Origin: Chamaecyparis obtusa
Lineage: Eukaryota > Streptophyta > Pinopsida > Cupressales > Cupressaceae
Reading direction: 5' to 3'
DNA: 64,000 nucleotides
Assembly: GCA_027943335.1 (NCBI GenBank)
Contig: BSBK01007845.1
Location: forward strand, 62,001 to 126,000
In this document: piece by piece, positions 11,515-23,510 of the stretch
How positions within the stretch are numbered: the first letter of the stretch is position 1
Layout of the letters: each line of letters opens with the position of its first letter
Made by a program: the position numbers and the translations under genes
Notes under the pieces: model-generated
Told to the model about the DNA's origin: nothing
Database searches by the model: none
What the model saw: the letters and a program-made list of their open reading frames with translations, nothing else

Positions 11515-12014
11515 TTACAAAAACTGCAAATTTCTCACTCATCCAATGTCTGGTATGGAAACTGTAGAGAAGAACTATCTAGATTATGCTAGTTGTCTTC
11601 CATAGGAACCGTAGAGATTTTTCTAGCTTATGCTAGTACACTCCAGCTGGAAAATAATAGGCATACAGCTACGAGAGACCTTTTCATTAAATGAAATTTA
11701 CAGCATGACTCATAATTAATTTTTCAGATTTTTGTTAATAAATTCTATTTTTTTCCTTACTCTTTTTCTAAAGAGCCAATAGCAAAACAAATAATTAACC
11801 TTTTTAAATTTTAAAAATATATACAAATTTATAAACTATACAACAAACTTATATGTCTGAAAAATACTCAAACGTCATTGGTTAAATTAATTGCCTTGTG
11901 CATCAAACGGATGCAATAGTTACCTGCCTACGGCAGGAACTAATAATATAACACATCACTCAGCGACAGTTATTATTTTCATTAATAAAACAGTGCATAT
12001 TACATGATCGATGC

Positions 12015-12170
12015 GTATTAACTTTGGCAAAGACGTGACAGTGAATGTAATGTCGACTTTAGTCAAGACACGACGGTGTATAAAGTAATATGAATCGACT
12101 TTAATAAAGATACGACAATATAACATAGTCGATACATATCGACTTTAATACAACAGTCAATATAGTGGTT
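12015..12170. repeat. Imperfect tandem repeat around TCGACTTTA...GACACGAC
   Basis: Phrases of the form TCGACTTTAGTCAAGACACG recur with loss of similarity (near 12053, 12106 and 12139), spaced about 35-50 bp. No coding sequence. Confidence 0.45.
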
Positions 12171-12392
12171 TAAATATTTAACATATATTACCGATAGTTA
12201 TCGGTCTCTTTGATATATATTCAAACCGATACTAGGTTGTATGATATTCATCATTAATCAAGTTTAACCAAACCGATTTGGCATTATTATTTCAAATATA
12301 TATATAAAATTGTAATTACATATATATTAATATATATGTATATATATATTGATAGATTATAATAAAACATATATATTGATAGATTATTTCAA

Positions 12393-12393
<1 letters not shown>

Positions 12394-12474
<81 letters not shown>
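12394..12474. repeat. Compound microsatellite (TA)n(TG)n
   Basis: An uninterrupted TA run of about 55 bp passes directly into about 26 bp of GT repeats. More TA-rich patches flank it at 12300-12520. Confidence 0.95.
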
Positions 12475-12539
12475 TAATAAATACATATACATTAATATGT
12501 ACATATATGTATATGTCAATTATTTGAACGATGCTATCA

Positions 12540-13544
12540 ATTTTAACACTCCTTCTTAGCTAAGGAAGATAATTTTCCATATACCACCACACTTATGTTA
12601 TCATGTAATACAAGGATTCATTATGTAAATGATAACTGTTTTGCACATCACCTTAACACGTGAAGTGAGGAATCGCCTAACCTTCAGACTCTCAAGTATT
12701 ACCTTAGATTGTAATATGAGAAATCATCTTAGATTGTGATACCTAATTTTCATATCCCCTTAGATCATGATATGGGGAATCACCTTAGATCGTGATACAA
12801 GGACATAGTAATATGAGAACATTACATTCCTATTACATATAACCCTACTATGGTATGTGCACTAACATATTAATAGTCTACCATAACGAATCTCCATTAC
12901 AAAACTTTAGCATAGGAGATGTTTTGCAGTTAAGATTGGCAAATGACTCTTATGGTACAAACGAAAACTACTATTCTCTTTCTTTAGAGAAAGAGACCAA
13001 AAGACTTTCCTTGTACTATTAAACGAGAAAAGAGGAAGGCCATGCACCCAAATGGTACTGGCTGTCAGATGGTAGCTTTCCATTTTCTAGCCTGAGCAAT
13101 TCTAGATTTATGAATACCAGCAATATTGAGATTTGGATCATGGCGTCCGATTGGGGTGAGAAGGGTGTCTTAAGAAGATTGACTTTAGATGGAGATGAAA
13201 TCTTTCTCATGTATAGTCAGAAAAAAAATCCCCCTATTTCTTCATAGGTTTTAGTGTGGGAAACTGTCTTAGCACATTGTAGAATCCATGAGGTTTGCGG
13301 AGAGAACACTATCTTTAAAGTAAACTCGGCCTGGAAACCAACTTGCATGTCTGCCTGGTTTCGACCTGAGCCCAACCGATAACATACCTGATAAGTCTAG
13401 AATTGGACTTCAAATATTTATCAAATTTGATTAAGCACAAAGTTGAATTGGAATTGGTTTTCCAATAGGGTTTGAGCTGGAAGATAAGAATATTTGTTTT
13501 GGGGTAAAATTAGAATATAGAAAAACCAATTCCATTTTCATTTT
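12540..13544. other. Noncoding, with repeated short phrases; possible LTR debris
   Basis: Phrases such as CACCTTAGATCGTGATAC and CATCTTAGATTGTGATAC recur at about 30-40 bp spacing between 12650 and 12800. This looks like eroded LTR sequence, but no LTR pair, primer site or frame supports a named element. The rest (12830-13540) holds no gene I can support. Confidence 0.35.
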
Positions 13545-15108
13545 GTAGAAACAAACATGGAATTGGGAAATTCTGGTATTTAGAAATTCCAATTCCATCC
13601 CAATTCCACCAAACAAACGGGCCCTAATAGCGCTAATTTTCTTCTTTTTATGTTTATAATTGAGGTACTAAAAAAAAATTTGGTGCCTCTGTTTCCTTCT
13701 TTTATTCAATGAAGTTTTGATATGATTTTAGTCCCTTGTCCTTTGTAATTATTAATTTTGTATAGTAGAGATTTTGTAGCATACATAAAAGTTTTAACTT
13801 TTAACATTTCTAGGATCATGATTAAGACTCGCCTTTATATGGTTTGGGATTAGAATTCCAAATCCCCGTGAGGGTTACTAAATATATTGGATTCTTTAAA
13901 TGAGAAACATTAAGTTTGAAGGGGAGAGAGTTGTCTATGATTGACGTTTGAGAAAAACATAGGTTACAAACAATGGGTGATGATTTGGAAGAGTAGTGGA
14001 TAAGTCCAATTGAACAAATAACCCTATCGAGTTTTAGGCCAGAGATAAAATAGGAGAGATGTAGAATACGTCCAACTTACTCAAATTTATGTCCTCTCCC
14101 ATCGTATAGTTGTTCCATGTAAACCACTTGTTAGATTGGTCAGAAATTTTATCATGAATATGGTTTACCCCTCCCAAGGAGTTGCGACAAAACACCCATC
14201 AGATTCTTCACAACTAAGATTCAATTGCTTAGACTAGCTATAATCATAAGAGTGTTCCATCATATTGAAGTCTCCCCCTAAAATCCAATAAGTAGTAGGA
14301 AGATTATTAGACATCTAGTTCCATAGTGCAGTGCGCTCTTTAGGAAAAATGGGAGCATATATAGAGCAAAATCCTATGAGTTGATCATTGCTATAGGTGT
14401 GGGCCCAAACACTATAGTGAGAAGGATCCTCAACTTTATCAATGACATATTTCACAACCCGTGGAGCATACCCAATAACAACCCCTCTTTTTCCCTCATT
14501 GTGTGAAGTATGTAAAAAAGTGGCATAAAGGAGTATGTCATGCTTCCATTTCATAATCATCTCTTTCACTTTATACTTGCAGGGAGGGAGAGAAATCCCT
14601 CGAACATTCCAAGAAAGGATTTTATAATTCATGATGACAAAGAGATGAGTAATTGTTTGGGGACAATATGTTGAAACTATTATCAAGATTCAGCTTAGAA
14701 ACTTTAGCTCACAATCTTTTATGGTGGAAGGAGATATAGAATAATGGTGAGAGAAAGAGGATGGGTGGAATAATGAGTGGGAGATTGAGGAGATGAGTAA
14801 CAAGGAGAGCGAGAAACACAAACTTTAGGAGAGGAAGGAGAGAGTGAATGGGCATGGCTTTGAGGTGAAGAACAAGGTAGAGAGAGGCAAAGGAACAAGT
14901 GGCTCTTTCCTCTTCCCAACCATTCTCCAACCATCTGAGATAAACCCATTCTTAAAGAGGATGCATGCTCCTCATGAATAGTAGGACAACTAGGAGAGGG
15001 AAATGAAGTATTCTTAGGGGTAGGAAAAGAAAAAAAGAGGGTAGAACAATAACAAGAGAAATTTTTTGGCAAGGAGAGGAAAAACTACAATGGGATGTGG
15101 TAGAATTT
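13545..15108 (-). mobile_element. LINE fragment, copy B
   Basis: Minus-strand LINE remnant with a Ser/Pro-rich ORF1-like region (about 15072-14709) and the endonuclease N-terminus (14686-14315), continuing into a decayed GDFN-containing stretch (about 14300-14250). RT is missing. Its far end (about 13560-13625) carries a phrase of the type GGGCCCGTTTGTTTGG, which may mark a further small element. It aligns to 1330-3003. Confidence 0.65.
14315..14686 (-). pseudogene. LINE AP-endonuclease, N-terminal part
   Basis: This domain nicks target DNA for LINE reverse transcription. The frame contains MNYKILSWNVRG, the usual opening of plant LINE endonucleases, then KRGVVIGYAPRVVK and SIYAPIFPKERTALWN. 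The sequence continues past the stop with a GGDFNM-like active-site segment. It is truncated and lacks RT, so it is inactive. Confidence 0.75.
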
Positions 15109-15297
15109 GTGGCATTTGATGAAGGTGTTGGAGAGATTGTTCTCATGGGATGCATGTTGGAGTGTTGTCATTGCTGGCAAAAAAGTCTTTTAGGATGAAT
15201 GAATCCAGTATATTGGTGGTGAAGATGATTGCATAATGATTTCTCTTAGTATACAAAATATTTATTGATAACACGGTCAGTCATGGTCAATGCGGTG

Positions 15298-15975
15298 TGA
15301 TGTAGGAGCATCTCAGGTCCTTGGCAATCCCGTGTCACCAAAAACATGTTTGTGTTTTCTTATGTTGCTCAATTCCTTCTTTGACCAAGTTGGCTCTGTA
15401 GTTGCTGGGTTTCCTTTGTTAACTGAGTTGGCCAGTTATCTCTCTTGTGCTTGGTTAATTCCCCGACGCTTGGTTATCTTTGCTTGGTGCTCGGTTATCC
15501 TTGCTTACCGAGTTGTTTGTTTTAGTTTCCTGTTGAGGCTGACTTGTGCAATTAATTATAGTTGTGGATTTAATGTTAGAATCTATCATTGGGAAGCGTG
15601 TGGACTTAGATCTGGTCATTCCTTCCGTTGATGGTGGATTTGAAGGCTGATTTTTTTGGTAGCCTCTTGTATATATTGTAATCCTTGTTTGTAGTTTTAG
15701 GAGACATCAATTAGGACATCAGTAGTAGAAGTTAGAAGATTGAAGATAGTTTTAGATCCTCGCATGTTGGAGGACTTCTGTACTTGAATTGTAATATCTG
15801 GCCCTAACCGGGAAGGCCTTACAACTCGACATGTATGAATCAATTTGATGAAATGATAAGAATTTGATCTACATTCTCTCTCACTTGTGTGTATTTGGAT
15901 TTTGCGTGTGATCTCTACTAGGTGGATCTGGTTAGGGTGTGCCTTTGGCCCCTCTCCCCATCCTCCCTTGTGCCA
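15298..15975 (+). repeat. 5' LTR of the chromovirus
   Basis: 678 bp. It starts TGATGTAGGAGCATCTCAGG and ends TTGTGCCA just before the primer site. It aligns throughout to 20577-21256. A TATA-like TGTATATATTG is near 15668. The 113-codon frame inside it is an LTR artefact. Confidence 0.9.
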
Positions 15976-15977
15976 GG

Positions 15978-15989
15978 TGGTATAAGAGC
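15978..15989 (+). other. Primer binding site of the chromovirus
   Basis: TGGTATAAGAGC, one mismatch from the iMet tRNA primer site TGGTATCAGAGC, two bases after the LTR. Confidence 0.85.
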
Positions 15990-16145
15990 TGAGGTGAGAT
16001 TTGGATCTAGGTTTGCGAATCTAGGTTTGAGGGTTCCTTCTTTTCAAAACCTACTTGATTTGTTGTGGGGTAGAAGATTGTGATTTGGCCTGCAATTGCA
16101 GAGGGTTTCAAGATGGTTTGTGGGAGGTGAGATGCGGATCTAGTA

Positions 16146-17501
16146 TTGGCAGACATGTTGAGACAACTTGCTGCTAGGTTAGAAGTTATTGAGAGAACCC
16201 AGCGAAGAGGAAGACATCTTGAAGATGTTAGTGATGATGAAATTAAGGAAGAACAAGGTGATGTAGAACCTGCATCGGTGATGGATCAAGATGAGGAAAG
16301 ATTGTTGACAACTTTGACAAATCTGAAATCTACACCACACTTCAATCCTCCTGAGTATAGTGGAAAATTGGATTTGGATGAATTGGTGGACTGGATCACC
16401 GAGATGAAAAAGTAGTTTGAATATGAAAATGTCCCTGAGGAAAAGAAGGTGAAAATTGCAAGCGCAAAGTTGAAAAGTCATGCATCCTTGTGGTGGGAAC
16501 ATTTGCAATTGGATAGAAAGAAGAAAGGAAAAGAAAAAATTAAGGTATGGAATAAGATGGTGAATAAATTGAAAGGAAATTTCTTACCTTGTGATTATCA
16601 GATTAACCTAGTTAGGTGAATGCAAAGTTTGAGGCAGAAAGATAGATCGGTAAAAGAGTATACTGAGGAATTCTATAGATTAGATATCATATCTGGACAT
16701 GATGAAGATGATGTGGAAATAATTGCTAGGTACCTAAATGGATTGAGAGTTTCCATCCAAGAAGAAATCAATTTGGTTAAATTGGAGAACATTGAAGAAG
16801 CTTATCAGTTTGATTTGAAAGATGAGGAGAAATTGAACAAAAGACATGAACAAAGAAAAAGAGGTAGAGGTGGTAGATTCCCTAGAGGAAGAGGTAGATC
16901 TTATGGTGAAAATAGTAGATCTGAACCAGCAAAGACAAATCTGGATAAAAGCAAGACTGAGTGCAAAGGTGAAATTTCATCTAGAGGAAGAGGCAATAAC
17001 TACCAAGGTGGTTATAATAGAGGTGGTTTCCAAGGAACTTGTTACAATTTTGGAGAAGGAAATAGATCATTTGAGTGTACACATACAAGTAAGAAGGTCA
17101 GTAACAGTAGAAATGCTTTGGTGCAAGAAGAGTCACCAAATGAACCTAAGAAGGAAAAGAACTTGATGGTAAGGAGAGCACTTTGGAGTGAAATTAATAA
17201 GGAAGATCCAGTAAGGAAAAGTTTGTTCAAGACCAAATGTAGAGTTTTTGATGAAGTGTGGAAGGTAATCATTGATAGTGGAAGCTTGAAGAACTTGGCA
17301 TCTAAGGAAATGGTTACAAAATTGCAATTGAAAAGGTTGGAACACCCGAAGCCCTATCAAATTTCATGGATCAAAGATGATCATACACTCTTGGTAAGTG
17401 AACAATGTTATGTGAATTTGAAAATTGGAAAGTACTATGATAAGGTGTTATGTGATATCATGCCTATGGATTGTTGTCATATTTTGTTGGGTAGACCTTA
17501 G
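16146..17501 (+). pseudogene. Chromovirus gag and protease
   Basis: One frame from ATG 16146 with stops at 16413 (TAG) and 16617 (TGA). Gag has the plant retrotransposon gag core (ASLWWEHLQLDRKKK, then MQSLRQKDRSVKEYTEEF), an Arg/Gly-rich stretch (GRGGRFPRGRGRS) and a damaged knuckle (CYNFGEGNRSFEC, where the second Cys is Phe). The protease follows, with IIDSGSLKNLASKE (active-site D-S-G) and HILLGRP near the end. Frame and order match plant chromoviruses. Confidence 0.85.
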
Positions 17502-19208
17502 CAATATGATAGACATGCTATATATGATGGAAGATTGCATAAATATACTATTTGGGTTGATGGGAGAAGGAAAATCTTATTACCTTTGATTGAAGAACTT
17601 GTTAGTAGTGTTTGTACATCTGTGAAAGTTTTCTTGATGGAAGGAAGAAAGTTTGTTAAGGATTTGAAGAAGAATGATGTATGTTTTGTGATTCCTAAAA
17701 AATCGAGTAAGAAAATAGAAGATAACATACCTGAAGAGATTGATAAGTTATTCACTGAGTATAGAGAGATCATTTCTGATAATGTACTTGATGGTTTACC
17801 ACCGAAGAGAAGCATTGATCATTGTATGGATCTAATCCTTGGAGATAGTTTACCAAATCAGGAACCACATCAGTTGACACCTACCGAGAATCAAGAATTG
17901 AACTGACAGATTCAAGAATTGTTACAGAAAGGTTTGATCCGAGAAAGTTTGAGTCCTTGTGTAGTACCTGTTGTATTGGCACCTAAGAAGAATGGAGAAT
18001 GGTGAATGTGTACTGATTCCAGAGCAATCAACAAGATAATAGTGAAATATAGGTTTCCTATACTGAGAATGGATGATATAATGGACAGTTTGACTGGAGC
18101 AAAGTATTTTACCAAAATTGATTTGAAAAGTGGTATCATCAGATTAGAATCATAGAAGGTGATGAGTGGAAGACTTCTTTTAAGACAAAAGAAGGTTTGT
18201 ATGAGTGGTTGGTTATGCCTTTTGGTTTAACTAATGCACGAAGTACTTTTATGAGATTGATGAATGAAGTTTTGAAGAAATTCTTAGGTAAATTTATGAT
18301 TGTATACCTAGATGATATTCTGATATTTAGTAAGACCAGAGAAGAACATTTGTTGCATGTTAAACAAGTATTGCAGAGGTTGAAAGAAGAAAAGTTGCTG
18401 AATAATCTGAAAATGTGTTCTTTCATGAAAGAGGAGATTGTGTATTTGGGATTTGTGATTTCAACTGATGGTTTGAAGATGGATCCTAAAAAGGTTGAAG
18501 CTATTTTGCATTGGCCTACATGTGAGAATGTTAGTGAAGTAAGATCATTTCATGGGTTGGCAAGTTTTTATCAAAAAATCATTAGGAATTTTAGTTCAAT
18601 TTGTAATGCTATGACTGAGACTATGACAGGAGATAAAAGAGAAATCAAGTGGACACATGGAGCTGATAAAAGTTATGAGACTCTGAAGCAAAAGGTTGCT
18701 GAATTGCTTGTGTTAGCATTTCCTAATTTCAATAAGGTATTTTAAGTGGAATGTGATGCAAGTGGAAGTGCAATAGGAGCTGTGTTGGGTCAAGAAGGTA
18801 AACTTGTTGCTTTCTTTAGTGAAAAGTTGAATGATGCAAAAAGGAAATATTCTGTGTATGATCAAGAATTCTATGCTATTGTTCAAGCCCTAAAGAAATG
18901 GAGACATTATTTGGTACCGAGTGGATTTGTGTTGTATACTGATCATAAAGCTTTACAATAGTTGGGTAGTTAGATGAAGTTGAATCTGAGACATATGAAA
19001 TGGGTTGAATATTTATAGAGTTATACATTTGTGATAAAACATAAGAGTGGAGTCACTAACCAAGTTGCTAATGCATTGAGTAGAAGAAGATCTTTGATGA
19101 CCGAGATGACAATTGAAGTTCTTGGTTTTGATGACGAGAGATTCATATGAATTTGATCCTGATTTTTCCAAAGCTGTGGAGAAAGTGGAGCACCTATTTA
19201 AGATCAAC
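17502..19208 (+). pseudogene. Chromovirus reverse transcriptase and RNase H
   Basis: Continues in the gag frame past a TAG at 17499, through LPPKRSIDHCMDLILG and [14 protein letters not shown], to about 18130, where a one-base frameshift moves RT to another frame (18197-18745). RT motifs: [12 protein letters not shown] and YLDDILIF, the catalytic D-D pair being intact. RNase H begins VECDASGSAIGAVLGQEGK after a TAA at 18743, and includes LYTDHKALQ, followed by several TAG codons (18959 onward). It is decayed beyond about 19140. Confidence 0.85.
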
Positions 19209-19353
19209 TGAGTACTAAATGGGAAGAATATTTCATTAAAGGAGGTATGTTGTTTAAAGGTATTCAGTTGTGTATACCGAGAGGATCAATGAGAAGTAAT
19301 TTGATAAAGGAGAAACATAGTAGTGGTTTGGCTGGACACTTTGGTGTTGAAAT

Positions 19354-20036
19354 TTGCTTAAGGAGAAATACTTTTGGCCACAGTTGTATAAGGATGTTCA
19401 AAAATTTATGAAAAGTTGTGGAATTTGTCATGTTGCAAAGGGAGCAAGTCAGAATACTGGATTGTATACACCAATTTCTGTTCCTGAGAAACCTTGGATT
19501 GATATTAGTATGGATTTTATTCTTGGCTTACTGAAGACAGTAAGAGGTAATGATTCTATATTTGTTGTTGTCGATATATTTTTTAAAATGGCACATTTTA
19601 TACCCTGTAGAAAGACATCAAATGCAGTACATATAGTAGATCTTTTCTTTAAGGATATTGTCAGATTGCATGGATTACCAAGGAGTATCATCTTTGACCA
19701 AGACAATAAATTTGTTGGATACTTTTGGAAGACCCTTTGGGAAAAGTTTGGCACCGAGTTGAAATATAGTTCTACATTTCACCCACAGACTGATGGACAA
19801 ACATAAGTTGTGAATAGAAGCTTGGGTAATCTTTTGAGATTTTTAGTAGGAGACACACCGAGTAATTGAGATTTTGTGTTGGCACAAGCAGAGTTTGCAT
19901 ACAATAATTCAGTGAATAGGAGTATTGGAAAAACACCTTTTGAGATTGTAAATGACATACAACCGAGAGGTATATTAGATTTGAGGGATATTGCTGATGA
20001 AGGAAAGATAGTGCTGAAGGAGTAAAGTTTGCTGAG
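19354..20036 (+). pseudogene. Chromovirus integrase core
   Basis: Integrase joins element DNA to the chromosome. Zinc-binding region: AGHFG upstream in another frame, then CGICHVAKG. Catalytic segment: DISMDFILGL carries the first Asp and IIFDQDNKFVGYFW the second. The third acidic residue should lie between DGQT and VVNRSL; that codon is a TAA (19804-19806), so the active site is lost. A further TGA follows at about 19867. Similarity continues to QAEFAYNNSVNRS and beyond. Confidence 0.85.
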
Positions 20037-20039
20037 TAC

Positions 20040-20541
20040 ATGAAGACATTGCATGAAGATGTGGAACATAAGTTGGAGAAAAGTAATCAGAAATACAAAG
20101 ACAAAGATGATAGATCTAGAAGACATATGAATTTTGCAGTTGGTGATGAAGTAATGGTTCATTTGAAGAAAGATAGATTTCCTGTTGGAACATATGGGAA
20201 GCTAAAAATGAAGAAGTTTGGTCCTTGCAAAATTTTGAGGAAATTTGACAGTGGAAATACTTATGAGGTTGACTTACCTGATGACATGGATATATCACCT
20301 ATATTCAATATTGCTGATTTGTATGAGTACCATGAGTTAGATGAAGAAATGACAGTACCAAATGATTATCCTAAGAAACAGATAGAAGAAGTTGAGCATA
20401 TTTTGGAACAAAGAGTTGGTAGAAGTACAAGAGGAAAATGATATGTGGAATATCTGGTAAAGTGGAAGAATACACTGATTGAAGACAATTCATGGATTTC
20501 ATAATTTGAGTTGGATTCAGCTTGGATTGTACCTGCTTTAT
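20040..20541 (+). pseudogene. Integrase C-terminus with chromodomain
   Basis: The frame from 20040 has the GPY/F-like module ([20 protein letters not shown]) and, after [16 protein letters not shown] and a TGA at 20439, the chromodomain core YVEYLVKWKN...EDNSWIS. Chromodomains at this position define chromoviruses and are thought to steer insertion to modified histones. Two stops break it. Confidence 0.85.
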
Positions 20542-20576
20542 GATTCAAAGAATCATTTCAAATAACCCCAGGTGTC

Positions 20577-21256
20577 TGATGCAGGAGCATCTCAGGTCCT
20601 TGGTAATCCTGTGTCACCAAAAACATGTTTTTGTTTTCTTGTGTTGCTTGGTTCCTGCTTTAACTGAGTTGGCTTGGTAGTTTCTTGGTTTCCTTTGTTA
20701 ACCGAGTTAGTTGGTTATCTCTCTGGTGCTCGGTTAATTCCTTGGTGCTTTGTTATCTCTGCCTGGCGCTCGGTTATCCTTGCTTACCGTGTTGTTTGTT
20801 TTAGTTTCTTGTTGAGGTTGACTTGTGCAATTAATTATGGTCATGGATTTAATGTTGAAATCTATCATTGGGAAGCGTGTGGACCTAGATCTGGTCATTC
20901 CTTCCGTTGATGGTGGATCTAAAGGCTGACTTGTTCGGTAGCCTCTTGTATATATTGTAATCCTTGTTTGTAGTTTTAAGAGACATCAATTAGGACATCA
21001 GTAGTAGAAGTTAGAAGATTGAAGATAGTTTTAGATCCTCGCATGTTGGAGGACTTCTGTACTTGAATTGTAATATCTAGCCCTAACCAGGAAGGCCTTA
21101 CAACCTGACATGTATGAATCAATTTGATGAAATGATAAGAAGTTGATCTGTATTCTCTCTCTCACTCATGTGTATTTGGCTTCCGCATGTGATCTCTATA
21201 AGGTGGATCTAGTTAGGGTGTGCCTTTGGCCCCTCTCCCCATCCTCCCTTGCATCA
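20577..21256 (+). repeat. 3' LTR of the chromovirus
   Basis: 680 bp, TGATGCAGGAGC to CCTTGCATCA. Directly before it is AACCCCAGGTGTC, a short, weak purine tract. It shows many scattered substitutions against the 5' LTR, so the insertion is older than the Tat element at 44904. Confidence 0.9.
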
Positions 21257-22265
21257 CAGTGTGAGGTGATATGAATAGATTTGGTGGTGTGATTGGAAAT
21301 GTAGAATCTAAAAAGTCATATTAGTCTACTTCTATGATCAAGTAAGCTGTTTCAAAGTATAGTTGAAGATTTCGAGGAAACACCAGTGATATCAACTAGA
21401 ACAACCAACCAGTTTGTCAATATGATGAAATCAAGATGACAGTTGGATTAACATTTATATTTGTTTTGTTTTTGAATTGAATTATTGAGAGTCGACATTG
21501 TGGATCATAATTTCCTATGTTTGTGTGATCGCTTATGAATTTGTATGGATCTTGGAGGCCGACATCAGTAACACATTTTAGGGTTATTCCACCGACCTAA
21601 AAGTGTATATAAGAGATAAAATTGAAGGGAAAAAATGATGGTTAGATGTTGTGATCGTTATGATCATTGAAGGCGAAGTGTGTATGATAAAAAAGGCAAA
21701 GTGTGTATGATCAAAGAAGTGAATTGAGAAAAGATGAAGTGGATTTATTAGGCGGAGTGTACTACAACTAGATTAGCCTTATTGAGTTCTTTCTAAAGGC
21801 AAGTTCTAATTGGCTTGTGGTTAAAATCCTTTAACCAGGTTACTCCTAATAGGGTGTGCAAGATCCTAACAAGTTTGAAGTTTAATCCCTCTAACCAGGT
21901 GACTTTCAGAAGAAGTTATAAATCCCCTAACATGGTAGTTCCTAATAGGACTTTGTAATAACTTTTAATCAGGCTGGGTATACCCTTAGCAGGGTGTTGT
22001 AATTGCTCCTAACAAGGTAGATCTTATTTGGTAAACTAGTGAGATTAGTGGGTGGCAATTCCCATCATAGTTTTTCCCTCTAACAAGGGTTTCCACATAA
22101 AAAGATTGGTGTTATTGTGTTGATGATTGTGTGGATGTTTTATGTGTTATTTTTCTATATGGTATTTACTTTTGCATGTTGTATAATCTTCAAGCTAAGT
22201 AAAAGTTTATATAGATATGTGGTTGCACTGATTCACCCCCCTCTCAGTGCCTTATAGCATTAACA

Positions 22266-22815
22266 ATTGGTATCAAAGCTATGTTCCTTTGAAGAAGCCT
22301 AATAGCTTGGGGAAGATCCTTGAGATAGATATGGAGAGTTTGCGATATCAAAGGTAGCTTAAAAAATAACTTAAAGATGCATAAGAGTTCATTGAAAAAT
22401 TGAAGGATCAACTCAAGCAGTCAAGAGCCAAAATACAAGAACTTTTTGAACAATTAAATCAAAGACAAGACCTCATTGAACCACTATCTAAACAAAGTAG
22501 ATATGAGGAATATGAAGAAGGCTTGGAAGAATTGCCTCTGGAGAATGAGTAGCTACATAAAGACAAGTAGAACATCAAAATAGATTTAGAAGCTTTGTCA
22601 ATCAAAATGGGTGAAGAATAGGAAGCAAGGAAGACAACTGAAGTAGCAAAAAAAATGATAGAGGAAGCCCCACAAGCCAAATATGAATCCCTTAAAGCCA
22701 AGGAGGATGAACATTTTAAATCTAAATAAGAAGTTGGTGCAATGCATGCACAACTACATGATACAAATGAAGAGAATCAAGAAGCCCTAAGAAAGAACAA
22801 AAATATTATGTTAAA
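22266..22815 (+). pseudogene. gag remnant of copy B
   Basis: Aligns to 3750-4290 of copy A, covering the primer site and the coiled-coil half of gag, with many stops (for example TAG near 22354 and TAA near 22369). No zinc knuckle remains. The minus-strand frame at 22459-22701 is its shadow. Confidence 0.65.
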
Positions 22816-23510
22816 TAAGTTAAATAAAGAAAACAAAAACTACCAACATGCTATGAACATAAAATCAACTACACAATTTACTGGGTACAACTTGAAACAC
22901 TATTACTAATAATGAAGATGACACAAACTAATCCTAACAACCACATATAAGAGAGAACATTGATTGAAACTTATACTTGTAGACATAACTAATATTTGAG
23001 AAATGACAATCAGATTGAAGAATAGTTTAATCATATTTAATAGGAACCACAACTCACCTACTCAATTAACAATGATATATTTAATTTTTTTTCTACAACT
23101 CACCTACTCAATTAAGAATGATACATTTGATTTTTTTTTGTTCTAAACCCACCTACTCAACTAACAATGGTACATTTTTTTCTCCAACTCACCTACTCAA
23201 TTAATAATAACATATTATTATTTTTAAATAATATAATTAACAACTTTTCCAATTTAGATTTTTATAAAATTTAATTATCTAATTTTTATTAAATGTTATA
23301 TTTTTGTTTTGAAATAAATAATCATTTTACATATTAATTTTTCAATAATTTAATCTTTCAAATAAATAACTCTATAAAATACATCAAAAAAACAATATAA
23401 TTTTAACATATATTTAAAATTTTCAAATTATTATAAAAAGATTGTGCAATGATAAAAAAAATATTCACAAGAAAATATTTCAACATATAAAAATTACTAT
23501 AACTACCTTC
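22816..23510. other. AT-rich noncoding stretch with a tandem repeat
   Basis: No gene. Between 23050 and 23210 a unit beginning AACTCACCTACTCAATTAAC recurs about four times at 40-50 bp spacing, separated by T-runs. The rest is A/T-rich. Confidence 0.6.
23050..23210. repeat. Four-copy imperfect tandem repeat, about 45-bp period
   Basis: Units start near 23050, 23097, 23146 and 23185, each opening with (A)CTCACCTACTCAA(T/C)TAA followed by AATGATACATTT-like sequence and a T-run. Confidence 0.75.

Larger units (their letters stand above)
8701..12300. other. Low-copy stretch, no certain gene
   Basis: This is the only long part of the window with no recognisable transposon protein. It holds three small frames (9255-9455 plus, 10861-11091 minus, 11143-11433 plus), a 34-bp tandem repeat (11419-11514) and imperfect repeats near 12015-12170. 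The 96-codon frame at 11143-11433 runs into the tandem repeat and resembles no family I know. Decayed host gene sequence is possible but unproven. Confidence 0.4.
15298..21256 (+). mobile_element. Ty3/Gypsy chromovirus, 5.96 kb, inactive
   Basis: Complete outline: 5' LTR, Met-type primer site, gag-protease-RT-RNase H-integrase-chromodomain, 3' LTR. Termini are TGATG...GCATCA (3' LTR). Flanks CGGTG (15293-15297) and CAGTG (21257-21261) form a 5-bp target duplication with one mismatch, and removing the element rejoins the LTR of copy B in register with copy A. Stops and frameshifts occur in every domain. Confidence 0.9.
15109..22815 (+). mobile_element. gag+ORF2-type LTR element, copy B, split by a chromovirus and 3' truncated
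   Basis: The LTR is 15109-15297 plus 21257-22265, a primer site lies at 22268-22279, and a gag remnant runs to about 22815. The chromovirus at 15298-21256 sits inside the LTR. The LTR retains the segment deleted in copy A, with repeated CCTAACAGGGT/CTAACCAGGT phrases (about 21800-22100). Past 22815 the match to copy A ends abruptly and no ORF2 is present. Confidence 0.65.

Noticed and set aside
12316..12519. 67-codon Tyr/Ile/Thr-rich frame
   Set aside because: Translation of the TA/TG microsatellite.
15290..15631. 113-codon frame (related to 20674-20910)
   Set aside because: It crosses the LTR boundary at 15298 and reads LTR sequence.
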